A DNA stretch of 64,000 nucleotides from Microbacterium suaedae (GTDB lineage: Bacteria; Actinomycetota; Actinomycetes; Actinomycetales; Microbacteriaceae): assembly GCF_003254645.1 (NCBI RefSeq), contig NZ_PNFD01000001.1, positions 372,001 through 436,000 of the forward strand, read 5' to 3'. Shown here one piece after another: positions 9,337 to 19,353 of this stretch. A model generated the notes under the pieces. It saw nothing but the letters and a program-made list of their open reading frames with translations. It made no database searches and had not been told where the DNA came from. The position numbers and the translations under genes were made by a program. Position 1 is the first letter of the stretch, and each line of letters begins with the position of its first letter.

Positions 9337-10398
9337 TCACGAGGCTTGGTCGTCGTTCTGGCGAACCGCACGGGTGAGGCTCGTCGGCGGACTCACCATC
9401 ATGGAAGGATGGCGCACTGCATCATCCAGGGTCACCGCATTCGGATCGACCTGTCGCTCCGGCGCATATTGCCATGCCTTGGAACGCTCTAGCTGGTCCT
9501 CCACGAGTGTTCGGTTCGTTCGAAGCATGTCGCTGATGACAATGAGAGCCAGACTCAGGAGCGCACCGGTGAGCATCGCCGCACCGAATATGAGTGACTG
9601 AATGTGGTCACCCGCAACATTGAGAATCGAAAGGACGAGAAATCGGACAAAGGGAATTGCAGCTCCGAGCGAGAAAAGTGCTGCGAGCCCCAAGAAGACC
9701 ACATGCGGCTTGAACATGATGTAGCTGCGCATGATCGCGCCACCCGAGCGCCCCATATGCTCAAAGATGTTCTTGAACAGGCGAGACTCGCGCGTCTTCG
9801 GGTTCGTCGTGACCGGAACGCTCGCAATCCGCATCCGTTTGTGCCCCGCTTGGATGATCGTCTCCATGCAGTAGGAGAATTCAGTCACCACGTTGAGGCG
9901 ATACAGCGCCTCGCGCGAGTAAGCACGGAAGCCGCTCGCGGCATCAGGCAAGTCAGTCTCGGCGGCGAAGTTGACGACCTTGCTCCCGATGGTCTGCATG
10001 ATCTTCTTGAACGGGGAGAAATGGGCGATTGTCTTCGTCTGGCGATCGCCGATGACGATGTCGGCGTCGTTCGTCAGAATCGGCTGGACGAGATCCGCGA
10101 TGCGGTCCTGCGGATACTGATTGTCTCCATCCGTATTCACCACGATGTCCGCGCCATGTTGCAGCGCGTAGTCGACTCCGTCCCGGAAGGAGCGGGCGAG
10201 CCCCATGTTTCGAGTGTGGAAGACGAAGTGCTCGACGCCAAGCTCTCTCGCCACTTCGACGGTACGATCACTTGAACCGTCATCGATGATGAGAACGTGG
10301 ATCTCGTCGATCCCGGGGATTTCCTTCGGAATGCTCTCAAGAACAAGCGGGAGCGTCGCTTCCTCGTTGAGGCAGGGGACCTGGACAAAAAGTCGCAT
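9337..10398 (-). CDS. Polyprenyl-phosphate glycosyltransferase (DPM1/GtrB-like GT2)
   Basis: A 353-residue GT2 enzyme, first gene of the minus-strand operon. The catalytic domain covers residues 1-230: FVQVPCLNEEATLPLVL, LIIDDGSSDRTVEVA and VNTDGDNQYPQD, which carries the DxD-type metal site. Two hydrophobic helices follow (VVFLGLAALFSLGAAIPFV and a second at about residues 265-290), as in GtrB/ArnC-like polyprenyl-phosphate sugar synthases. It probably transfers a sugar from a nucleotide to polyprenyl phosphate on the inner face, giving the donor for a GT-C enzyme outside. The ATG at 10398 has a GAAAGAAG stretch at a suitable distance. The next gene starts 31 bp downstream. Confidence 0.86.
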   Translation of the reverse strand: MRLFVQVPCLNEEATLPLVLESIPKEIPGIDEIHVLIIDDGSSDRTVEVARELGVEHFVFHTRNMGLARSFRDGVDYALQHGADIVVNTDGDNQYPQDRIADLVQPILTNDADIVIGDRQTKTIAHFSPFKKIMQTIGSKVVNFAAETDLPDAASGFRAYSREALYRLNVVTEFSYCMETIIQAGHKRMRIASVPVTTNPKTRESRLFKNIFEHMGRSGGAIMRSYIMFKPHVVFLGLAALFSLGAAIPFVRFLVLSILNVAGDHIQSLIFGAAMLTGALLSLALIVISDMLRTNRTLVEDQLERSKAWQYAPERQVDPNAVTLDDAVRHPSMMVSPPTSLTRAVRQNDDQAS

Positions 10399-10513
10399 GC
10401 GATGAAAGGCTTCTTTCGGAACGAACCGGGGATGTCCCGCTGAGTCCCGTGAAGCCTATCAGCGAGCCTCGACCATCCCTGGAGAGTTGCTGGTGGAGCG
10501 TGTCCACGCTCGC

Positions 10514-12343
<1,830 letters not shown>

Positions 12344-12421
12344 GATTACCAGTGTGACAGATGTGAATTGCCTGCAACACCCGAGATCCGCCGATCAGGC
12401 GACGACGAATACCATCAGGGG

Positions 12422-13489
12422 ATGCGATCCGGCCCCCGCGTACTCGTCTTCCCCGCGTATCTGAACAACGCCTTCCTCAATCTGCTGCAGCTGTCCGCTG
12501 CGGCTGACGGTTTCCGCGTCGACCCGGCCCGAACGTATGACGAGCTCATGTCAGAGGCGACGAGTCTCGGATCGGGCGACGTCCTGCACCTGCACTGGAC
12601 GACGCCGATCGTCCAACAGGCGCAGTCCGAACGCGATGCGCACCGCCGAGTGCAGCGCATTGCTACGTTGTTCGCCCGCCTGCACAACCGCGGTGCGAAG
12701 ATCGTCTGGACGGTGCACAATCGGCTTCCTCATGAGGTCACCTTCCACGACCTCGAGGTGAAGCTCATGCGCCTCATCGGCGAACATGCCGACGCTGTTC
12801 ACATCATGGCGCCGCATACCCCCGACGCCATCGCCGACGTGGTCCGGGTCGATCAGCAGAAGATTCGGCAGATTCCCCATCCGAGCTACGAAGGCGTCTA
12901 CGACACCTCCGTCTCTCGCGCGGAGGCCCGTGAGTCTTTCGGAATTCGAGACACCGACACGTCGGTGCTGTTCCTCGGACAGATCCGCCCCTACAAGGGC
13001 GTCGACGCTCTCGCTGCGGCCGCATCGGCCGCGAATGCGTCACGGTCGGACGACCTCGTGCTCATGCTTGCGGGTGCCGTCAAGGAGATGCCGCGGATCG
13101 AGTTCGAGGCCTCGCTCCCCCAGGATGTCCGGACCGTGACCCACCTCGACTTCGTCGACGATGCCGACATCGCCCGATGGTTCCGAGCGGCGGACGTCGC
13201 GTGCTTCCCGTACCGCGCGATCCTGAACTCCGGCAGCGTGCATCTCGCGGCGACGTTCCACGTCCCCGTGATCCTCCCGAAGGATCCGGGGCTCGTCGCG
13301 CAGTTCGGCGACCAGCGCTGGGTCGCGTTCTTCGACCCCGAGGATCCGGAGCGCTCCATCGCTGCGCTCCTCGCCAAGGATCCGTTCGCAGACGTCGAGG
13401 CGACCGATTTCGACACCTTCCTCGCCCCGATCGCGCCCTGGGACGTCTCCCGTCAGTACTCGGCGCTGCTCCAGCAGCTGACCTCCTGA
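12422..13489 (+). CDS. GT-B glycosyltransferase (complete paralogue of the gene at the window start)
   Basis: A 355-residue enzyme. The N-terminal domain has RVLVFPAYLNNAFLNLLQ and VWTVHNRLPHE; the C-terminal donor-binding domain has VLFLGQIRPYKGVDAL, RWFRAADVACFPYRAIL and LNSGSVHLAA. The overall form recalls mannosyltransferases of the GumI/AceC kind, though that assignment is tentative. The ATG at 12422 is chosen because the conserved first strand begins seven residues in; upstream AGGGG touches the ATG, so initiation may be weak. The frame stays open upstream across the antisense of the secreted gene, but that part shows no conserved sequence. The gene is convergent with the GT2 gene at 13563, repeating the GT-B/GT2 arrangement at the left end of the window. 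Confidence 0.87.
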   Translation: MRSGPRVLVFPAYLNNAFLNLLQLSAAADGFRVDPARTYDELMSEATSLGSGDVLHLHWTTPIVQQAQSERDAHRRVQRIATLFARLHNRGAKIVWTVHNRLPHEVTFHDLEVKLMRLIGEHADAVHIMAPHTPDAIADVVRVDQQKIRQIPHPSYEGVYDTSVSRAEARESFGIRDTDTSVLFLGQIRPYKGVDALAAAASAANASRSDDLVLMLAGAVKEMPRIEFEASLPQDVRTVTHLDFVDDADIARWFRAADVACFPYRAILNSGSVHLAATFHVPVILPKDPGLVAQFGDQRWVAFFDPEDPERSIAALLAKDPFADVEATDFDTFLAPIAPWDVSRQYSALLQQLTS

Positions 13490-13501
13490 AGTCGCGATCC
13501 A

Positions 13502-13551
13502 CGAGTGCCGAAGGGCCGTTTCGCGAAATCAGAACGGCCACGAGGCACTCG
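13502..13551. terminator. Nested stem-loop between convergent genes
   Basis: The outer arms CGAGTGCC (13502-13509) and GGCACTCG (13544-13551) enclose the inner arms GGCCGTT (13514-13520) and AACGGCC (13533-13539), with TTTCGCGAAA in the loop. It sits between two convergent stop codons. There is no T-run on either side, so it is at best a bidirectional U-less terminator. Confidence 0.6.
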
Positions 13552-13562
13552 CGAGCGAGATG

Positions 13563-15299
13563 TCACCGTCGGCGCAGGCGGGCAATCACGATGTGGAGGG
13601 CGCGACGCGCGGCACGCGGGATCCAATGCCGTCGCCGGCGCACGACCAGCACACCGTCGATCGCGTCGTAAAGGAAGGCATCACGCGGCGAGTACGGGGG
13701 TAGCTCGAGAGCGGCCTCGACGCCGAGCACCTTTCCGTCAGCTGTCACCACGACGGGCGTCAAGGGCCGGTGCATCGGCAGCCCCGTCGCCGGAAACGCC
13801 GAGGAGTAGGCCCGCGCTCCACCGCGGGACGTGGCCCATGTGACGCTCGCCGCCTCGACAAGCCGCATCTCGCCGGCATCGGCGCTCGCCTCGCCGTCGA
13901 GCAGTGCGGGACGCACGTCGCCGCTCTCGGCCGAGACGACGCCGTCGATCGCCAGCAGGTGCCCGCCCGCAACTGCTTCGACGCGCGCATCCGTCCGCGC
14001 ACGCTCGGCGATGCGATCCTCGTCGCCGTCGGGCGATTGCCAGGCGTCAGCGGCGAAGAGCCGGGCACGAGGACCCAGCGCGTCCTCCGCCTCCATGAGA
14101 AGCGTTCGCCACGGCCCCGGATCTGCCGGGCGCGGCTGCGCGACCTGCCGGGCGAGACGTTCGACGAGCGCGTCGCGTTCGACATTCGAGAGCGGACGAT
14201 GCTTCGGGATCGCCGCGAACAGCGCCCGCCACGTCCCGACGAGATCCGCGCGCCGCCCGGATTCGTCGTCGCCCTCCGGCGCCCCCGCCGCGACTCGCGC
14301 AACGGCGTGCGCCGCGGCGAAGTCGCCCGCAGCCGCGAGCTCCAGCGTCAATCTGCGGAGGGGCCCGACTTCCGGAGCGGGTGGCGGCGTGATCTCCAGG
14401 AGCTCCGTGAGATGTCGCGCAACGAGTGCGTCACCGTCGCCCGGCTCCCGCCACGCGAGAGCGTAGCGGGAGACCGCCACGAAGCCGTCGCGATCCCACA
14501 CGAGGTTCGAATACACGCGATCCAGCTCGGCGCTCCGCCGCTCACGCACGATCCGGGCACACACGGTCTCCTGCGTGAGATAACTCACGAGCGACGTCGC
14601 GGCGCCCGCGCGCGCCGTCATGGAACCGGATCCGGGACGCTCGCGGTAGACGTACACGACGTCCTCCACGACGTCGATGGAGTCGGCCGCGACCAGCGCC
14701 GAGACCATCGGAACGATGTCGTTCGAGCGCGGCACGTCAGGAAACTGAATCCCGCTGTCACGCCAGAACCCGGTGCGGAACGCGCGGTTCCAGCACGGAC
14801 GGCTGTAGAGCAGGGTGGGTGCGTCCTCGAGGGCGATACGCTGCGCGGCCCGGTCGAACGCGGGCATCGCCGCCGTCGGCCGCCACGTGTCGACAGCGCG
14901 GAACTTGATGTAGTCGCCGACCGCCATGTCAGACCCCGAAGCCTCGAGGCTGTCAACCAGAGCCGCGTAGGCACCGTCGGGGACCAGATCGTCGCCGTCG
15001 GCGAAGACGAGGTACTGCCCGCGCGCACGCTCCGCACCCGCGTTCCGCGCGGACCCTCCGCCCGGCGTCGGCGCCGACATCACCTCGACGCGCGCGTCTC
15101 GTTCGGCGTATGAGCGCGCCAGATCGAGCGTGCCGTCGGTCGAACGATCGTCGACGACGATGACCTCGAGACGATCGAGCTGGCGGAGCACTGAATCGAG
15201 CGTCTGGCGCAGCCATGGACCGACATCGTGAGTGGGGATGACAACCGTCAACAACGGTGCCGAGAGGTCCTCAGGATGGGGGCGCGCAGTTCCTCGCAT
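13563..15299 (-). CDS. GT2 family glycosyltransferase with long C-terminal extension (copy 2)
   Basis: A 578-residue paralogue of 2654-4384. The GT-A domain shows LTVVIPTHDVGPWLRQ, VIVVDDRSTDGTLD and FADGDDLVPDG. Further matches to copy 1 are VDTWRPT, YSRPCWN, VPRSNDIVPMV and the basic tail VRRRRHWIPRAARRA. The ATG at 15299 leaves a 14-residue lead before the first strand, much like copy 1; the longer frame would need a TTG at 15353. It is convergent with the GT-B gene and divergent from ugd. The two copies probably add related sugars to the same polymer or build alternative branches; the substrate is unknown. Confidence 0.85.
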   Translation of the reverse strand: MRGTARPHPEDLSAPLLTVVIPTHDVGPWLRQTLDSVLRQLDRLEVIVVDDRSTDGTLDLARSYAERDARVEVMSAPTPGGGSARNAGAERARGQYLVFADGDDLVPDGAYAALVDSLEASGSDMAVGDYIKFRAVDTWRPTAAMPAFDRAAQRIALEDAPTLLYSRPCWNRAFRTGFWRDSGIQFPDVPRSNDIVPMVSALVAADSIDVVEDVVYVYRERPGSGSMTARAGAATSLVSYLTQETVCARIVRERRSAELDRVYSNLVWDRDGFVAVSRYALAWREPGDGDALVARHLTELLEITPPPAPEVGPLRRLTLELAAAGDFAAAHAVARVAAGAPEGDDESGRRADLVGTWRALFAAIPKHRPLSNVERDALVERLARQVAQPRPADPGPWRTLLMEAEDALGPRARLFAADAWQSPDGDEDRIAERARTDARVEAVAGGHLLAIDGVVSAESGDVRPALLDGEASADAGEMRLVEAASVTWATSRGGARAYSSAFPATGLPMHRPLTPVVVTADGKVLGVEAALELPPYSPRDAFLYDAIDGVLVVRRRRHWIPRAARRALHIVIARLRRR

Positions 15300-15393
15300 A
15301 TCTGCACCAGGATATGCGACAGCTCGTCGTGGCAGGATATGACGAGTGCCCAATCGCGGGTGAACGACCGGCTCAGATCAAGGAGAACTCCAC

Positions 15394-16695
15394 ATGCAGT
15401 TGAGCGTGATCGGTTGCGGCTATCTCGGTGCCGTGCACGCGGCCGCGATGGCGTCCCTCGGCCACCAGGTGGTCGGACTCGACGTCGACGAAGGGAAGAT
15501 CGCAAAGCTCTCCGCTGGCGAGCCGCCGTTCCACGAGCCCGGATTCGAGGACATCCTGAAGGCCGGCCTCGCCTCGGGCAATCTCACCTTCTCGACCGAC
15601 TACGCCGACGTCGCCTCCGCAGACGTGCACTTCATCGGTGTCGGGACGCCTCAGCGTCGCGACGGCGGTGGCGCCGACCTCACCTACGTGGACTCGGCGA
15701 TCCAGGGCCTCCTTCCGCATCTCAAGGAGGGGGCGCTCATCGCGGGCAAGTCGACCGTTCCGGTCGGCACCGCCGCACGACTGGCCGAGATCGTCCGCCC
15801 CCGCGGCGCGCATCTGATGTGGAACCCTGAGTTCCTCCGCGAGGGCTTCGCCGTCAAGGACACCGTCGACCCCGACCGCCTCGTGTACGGCGTGTCCCCC
15901 GAGACCGGCGACACTGATGTCGCGACCCTCGACGCCGTCTACGCTTCGATCCTCGAGCGCGACACGCCCCGGCTCGTCACCGACTACGCCACCGCGGAGC
16001 TCGTGAAGGTCGCCGCCAACTCCTTCCTTGCGACGAAGATCAGCTTCATCAACGCGATGGCCGAGATCGCCGAGGTCACGGGCGCCGACGTCACGCAGCT
16101 GGCCGACGCGATCGGCCATGACGTCCGCATCGGACGCAAGTTCCTCAATGCGGGCGTCGGCTTCGGCGGAGGATGCCTCCCCAAGGACATTCGAGCGTTC
16201 ACGGCGCGCGCCGAGGAGCTCGGGCGAGGCGAGTCGGTCGGCTTCCTCAAGCAGGTCGACGAGATCAACCTTCGTCGCCGCCAGCGCGTCGTCGACCTCG
16301 TCGTCGACGCGTTCGGTGGACAGCCATTCGGCCACCGCGTGGCCGTCCTCGGCCTCGCCTTCAAGCCCGACAGCGACGACATCCGCGACTCCCCGGCCCT
16401 CGACGTCGCAGTGCGCCTCAAAGGCCTGGGCGCTGAGGTCGTCTCGTACGATCCTCAGGCGATGGAGACGGCGCGTCGCGCCCATCCTCAACTTGACTAC
16501 GCCGCGTCGCTCGACGATGCCCTGGACGGCGCCGAGGCCGTCGTCGTCGTGACGGAGTGGAAGCAGTTCAAGGCCCTCGACCCGGTCGCCACGGCTCAGA
16601 AGGTCGCGCGCCCCGTCGTCTTCGACGGCCGGAACATCCTCGATCCCGAGGCCTGGCGCGCCGCCGGATGGGAGTACACGGGCATGGGACGCTAA
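15394..16695 (+). CDS. ugd: UDP-glucose 6-dehydrogenase
   Basis: 433 residues, the usual length. It oxidises UDP-glucose to UDP-glucuronate with two NAD+. Evidence: the dinucleotide motif SVIGCGYLGAVHAAAMASLG at the N-terminus, GKSTVPVG, NPEFLREGFAVKD, and the catalytic cysteine in GGGCLPKDIRAF. AAGGAGA lies at a good distance before the ATG. The stop overlaps the start of the next glycosyltransferase gene by one base (TAATG). Its presence implies that uronic acid, or a sugar derived from it, enters the surface polymer made by this locus. A related UDP-sugar or GDP-mannose dehydrogenase cannot be excluded, but the GYLG motif and context favour UDP-glucose. Confidence 0.9.
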   Translation: MQLSVIGCGYLGAVHAAAMASLGHQVVGLDVDEGKIAKLSAGEPPFHEPGFEDILKAGLASGNLTFSTDYADVASADVHFIGVGTPQRRDGGGADLTYVDSAIQGLLPHLKEGALIAGKSTVPVGTAARLAEIVRPRGAHLMWNPEFLREGFAVKDTVDPDRLVYGVSPETGDTDVATLDAVYASILERDTPRLVTDYATAELVKVAANSFLATKISFINAMAEIAEVTGADVTQLADAIGHDVRIGRKFLNAGVGFGGGCLPKDIRAFTARAEELGRGESVGFLKQVDEINLRRRQRVVDLVVDAFGGQPFGHRVAVLGLAFKPDSDDIRDSPALDVAVRLKGLGAEVVSYDPQAMETARRAHPQLDYAASLDDALDGAEAVVVVTEWKQFKALDPVATAQKVARPVVFDGRNILDPEAWRAAGWEYTGMGR

Positions 16696-17609
16696 TGACG
16701 CTCGAGCCGCGGGTCGCGATCGTCGTCCGCACAAAGGACCGGCCACGTTTCCTTGACCGCGCACTCCGCAGCATCACGGCGCAGACGTTCGCCGATTGGG
16801 AGTGCGTGATCGTCAATGACGGCGGTGATCCGGCTGCGGTCGACGATGTGGTCGCTCAGGTTCCTGAAGAGCACCGCGTGAAGGTACGCTCCCTGCACCG
16901 CCAAGAGTCGCACGGACGCTGGGCGAGCGCGAACGCCGGAGTCCTCACGACGACCGCACCGTATCTCGTGCTGCACGACGACGACGATTCGTGGCACCCG
17001 GAGTTCCTCGAACGTGCCGTTCGCTACCTCGCTGCGGAGCGCAACGCCAACCGCGGCGGTGTCGTGTCGAAGATCGAGATCGTGTGGGAGCGCTCGGACG
17101 GCGACGGCGCATACGTCGAACTTGGCCGAGAGATCTTCCAGCAGCAGCTCACGATGCCGACCCTCGGCGATGAGCTGCTGTTCAATCGCTTCGTGCCGAT
17201 CGGTTTCGTCTATCGCCGGACGCTGCACGATGAACTCGGGCTGTACGACGAGACTCTCCCCGTCGTCGGCGACTGGAACTTCGCACTGGACGTGCTCACG
17301 CGTGGCCCGCTCGAGTATCTCGACGACTCGACGCCCTATGCCTACTGGCATCAGCGCCCCGGACAATCCGGGACCGACGGCAACAGCGTCATCTCAAGCG
17401 ATCGACAGCACCGGCACGTCGACGCACAGATCCGCGATGAGGCCCTGCGCTCCTACATTCGCGAGAACGGTCCAGGACTCGCCCTCTACCTGACGAAGTA
17501 CCTCGATCAACGCCTCGCTGAAATGGAGGATCGACTGCGCGGCGAGATCGAGCGGTACAGCTTCCCCGAGCGCGCGCTCCGCGTTCTCAAACGCACGTTC
17601 GGCCGCTGA
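16695..17609 (+). CDS. GT2 family glycosyltransferase
   Basis: 304 residues with a single GT-A domain: VAIVVRTKDRPRFLDRALRS, VIVNDGGDPAAVD, and the metal site LHDDDDSWHPEFLE with an unusually long run of aspartates. The C-terminal part is mainly polar and no membrane helix is seen, so it is cytoplasmic or peripheral. The start at 16695 is fixed by the TAATG overlap with ugd, implying coupled translation. The pair may make and use UDP-glucuronate, though that link is inferred from position only. It is convergent with the ABC exporter genes, leaving 16 bp between stops. Confidence 0.85.
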   Translation: MTLEPRVAIVVRTKDRPRFLDRALRSITAQTFADWECVIVNDGGDPAAVDDVVAQVPEEHRVKVRSLHRQESHGRWASANAGVLTTTAPYLVLHDDDDSWHPEFLERAVRYLAAERNANRGGVVSKIEIVWERSDGDGAYVELGREIFQQQLTMPTLGDELLFNRFVPIGFVYRRTLHDELGLYDETLPVVGDWNFALDVLTRGPLEYLDDSTPYAYWHQRPGQSGTDGNSVISSDRQHRHVDAQIRDEALRSYIRENGPGLALYLTKYLDQRLAEMEDRLRGEIERYSFPERALRVLKRTFGR

Positions 17610-17625
17610 GGCGCCTCGCCTCGTA

Positions 17626-18387
17626 TCAGTGCGGCGTCGTCTGAATGACGCGCACGGCCTCCTCGATGTCGCCGTCGAACAGCACCTCGTGCTCGTGGAT
17701 CACGATGCCGCGGCGGCACAGGCGACGTACCGTACTCATGTCGTGACTCACGACGAGCATCGTCACGCCCTTCTTCGTAAGCTCCTCAAGCTTCTCGTTG
17801 CACTTCTTACGGAAAGGTGCATCACCGACCGACAGCACCTCGTCGACGAGCAGCACATCGAGATCGACGTGGATCGCAACGGAGAACGCCAGACGCATGA
17901 ACATGCCCGACGAATAGTGCTTGACCTCTTGATCGATGAAGTCGCCGATCTCGCTGAACGCGACGATGTCGTCGAACCGCGCCTCGGTCTCCTTCTTCGT
18001 CATGCCGAGGATCGCGGCATTCAGGAACACGTTCTCCCGCCCCGAGAGGTCCGGGTGGAAACCCGCCCCCACCTCGATGAGGCCAGCGACCCGACCACGA
18101 GTGAAAACTCGGCCCTCGTCCGGCCGCATGACACCCGACACGAGCTTCAGCGTCGTCGACTTTCCGGAGCCGTTGAAGCCCAGGACAGCGACCGACTCCC
18201 CTTCACCCACCTGGAAGCTGACGTTCTTGAGAGCCGTGAAATGGTCGGCCCGCACTTTCTTGCCTTTGAAGGTGCTGACGAACGCTTCCTTGAACGAATG
18301 CGTGTTTCGTTTGAGGAACGTCTTCGTGACGCCGTCGATGATGATCGACGGTCTCGCGGTTGTGATCTGCTCGATTGTTCCAGTCAT
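17626..18387 (-). CDS. Polysaccharide ABC exporter, ATP-binding subunit (Wzt/TagH type)
   Basis: 253 residues. Walker A is GFNGSGKSTTLKLVSG, the signature is HYSSGMFMRLAF, Walker B is LDVLLVDEVLSVGD and the H-loop is LVVSHD. FTRGRVAGLIEVGAGFHPDL is typical of O-antigen and teichoic-acid exporters. It lacks the extra C-terminal carbohydrate-binding domain found in some Wzt proteins. The ATG at 18387 overlaps the permease stop by one base (TGATG), which settles the start; a longer frame to 18513 runs into the permease. With that permease it moves the lipid-linked polymer across the membrane. Confidence 0.9.
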   Translation of the reverse strand: MTGTIEQITTARPSIIIDGVTKTFLKRNTHSFKEAFVSTFKGKKVRADHFTALKNVSFQVGEGESVAVLGFNGSGKSTTLKLVSGVMRPDEGRVFTRGRVAGLIEVGAGFHPDLSGRENVFLNAAILGMTKKETEARFDDIVAFSEIGDFIDQEVKHYSSGMFMRLAFSVAIHVDLDVLLVDEVLSVGDAPFRKKCNEKLEELTKKGVTMLVVSHDMSTVRRLCRRGIVIHEHEVLFDGDIEEAVRVIQTTPH

Positions 18388-19265
18388 CAGAGGTCCTGTG
18401 CGAATGTGCGTTCGAAGCGGCGGAAGACGAGCTGCCCGACGATGAGGAAGACGAGCGTGAGGCCCGCGGAGATCGCCATATACGCACCGAAGTGGGGCGG
18501 GAACCCGTGCCAATCGTCTCCAGTGACAGTCGAGCGCCAGAACGAGAAATGAAACATCTCGACCGCGATCGTGATCGGGTTGCTCATGTAGACGTGGAAG
18601 ATCCAGTCGGGAACCCAGGACGGAGTCTTATCCCGCACGAGCTCCCACGTGTACAGCACAGGGGATGCCCACGTCGCAAGCTGCCGCAGGACATCGACGA
18701 AGTTCTGCGAGTCGCGGAACCGCACGTTGAGGCCGGCAAAGAAGAGCCCGAGCCCGAGCGAGACCATGCCGACGTATGCCAGCGCGACGAGCATCGCGCC
18801 GACGCCTGCAAAGGAGGGAATCCACCCGTAGATGAGCGCGACGACGACGAGGATCGCGAGCTGCGGAAGGAAGTGGATGAACGCCCCGATGATCGCCGAG
18901 ATCGGGAAGAGCTCGCGCGGCAGGTAGATCTTCTGGACGAGTGCCTTGTTGTCGACGACCGCGGTCGTCGCATTCCCGAACGCCTCATTGAAGAACGACA
19001 CCGTGATGAACCCCGCAAAGAGATACAGCGGGAAGTTCTCGACGCCGCGATCCATCCCGAAGATGAACCCCATCACAGCGAAGTAGATGAAGAACTGGAT
19101 CAACGGCTTGACGTACGACCACGTCCATCCGAGAGCCGAGTTGCGATAGCGCGTCGACGTCCCCTTGCGCACGAGCACCGACAGCAGATACCGCCAACGC
19201 ACCACGTCGGCGAGACCGCGCCCGCGGCCCGGAACGTCGTAGTCTGACAGATCGATCGCCGTCAC
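18387..19265 (-). CDS. Polysaccharide ABC exporter, permease (Wzm/TagG type)
   Basis: 292 residues of the ABC-2 transporter family, with about six membrane helices. WRYLLSVLVRKGTSTRYRNS followed by LGWTWSYVKPLIQFF is the usual cytoplasmic lead-in of Wzm/TagG proteins, and FFAGLNVRFRDSQNFVDV marks the conserved middle region. It forms the channel with the adjacent ATPase. The gene is first in a two-gene operon; 88 bp separate it from the LCP gene upstream on the same strand. Confidence 0.9.
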   Translation of the reverse strand: MTAIDLSDYDVPGRGRGLADVVRWRYLLSVLVRKGTSTRYRNSALGWTWSYVKPLIQFFIYFAVMGFIFGMDRGVENFPLYLFAGFITVSFFNEAFGNATTAVVDNKALVQKIYLPRELFPISAIIGAFIHFLPQLAILVVVALIYGWIPSFAGVGAMLVALAYVGMVSLGLGLFFAGLNVRFRDSQNFVDVLRQLATWASPVLYTWELVRDKTPSWVPDWIFHVYMSNPITIAVEMFHFSFWRSTVTGDDWHGFPPHFGAYMAISAGLTLVFLIVGQLVFRRFERTFAQDL

Positions 19266-19353
19266 AGCCCCGCGCCTCGCAGAAGTCGTCCGCAGAAAGT
19301 CACACTGGATCCTATCGCCCGGCGGCGAACGTTCCTGGGAACCGCAGACGTAT

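Noticed and set aside
10496..10511. GAGCGTG/CACGCTC hairpin as terminator of the secreted-protein gene
   Set aside because: The loop would be only two to four bases, the stem short, and no T-run follows on the minus strand.
15300..15393. Two copies of CAGGATATG near 15308 and 15334 as a regulatory repeat before ugd
   Set aside because: Only nine bases match and no promoter pairing could be built around them; too weak to call.
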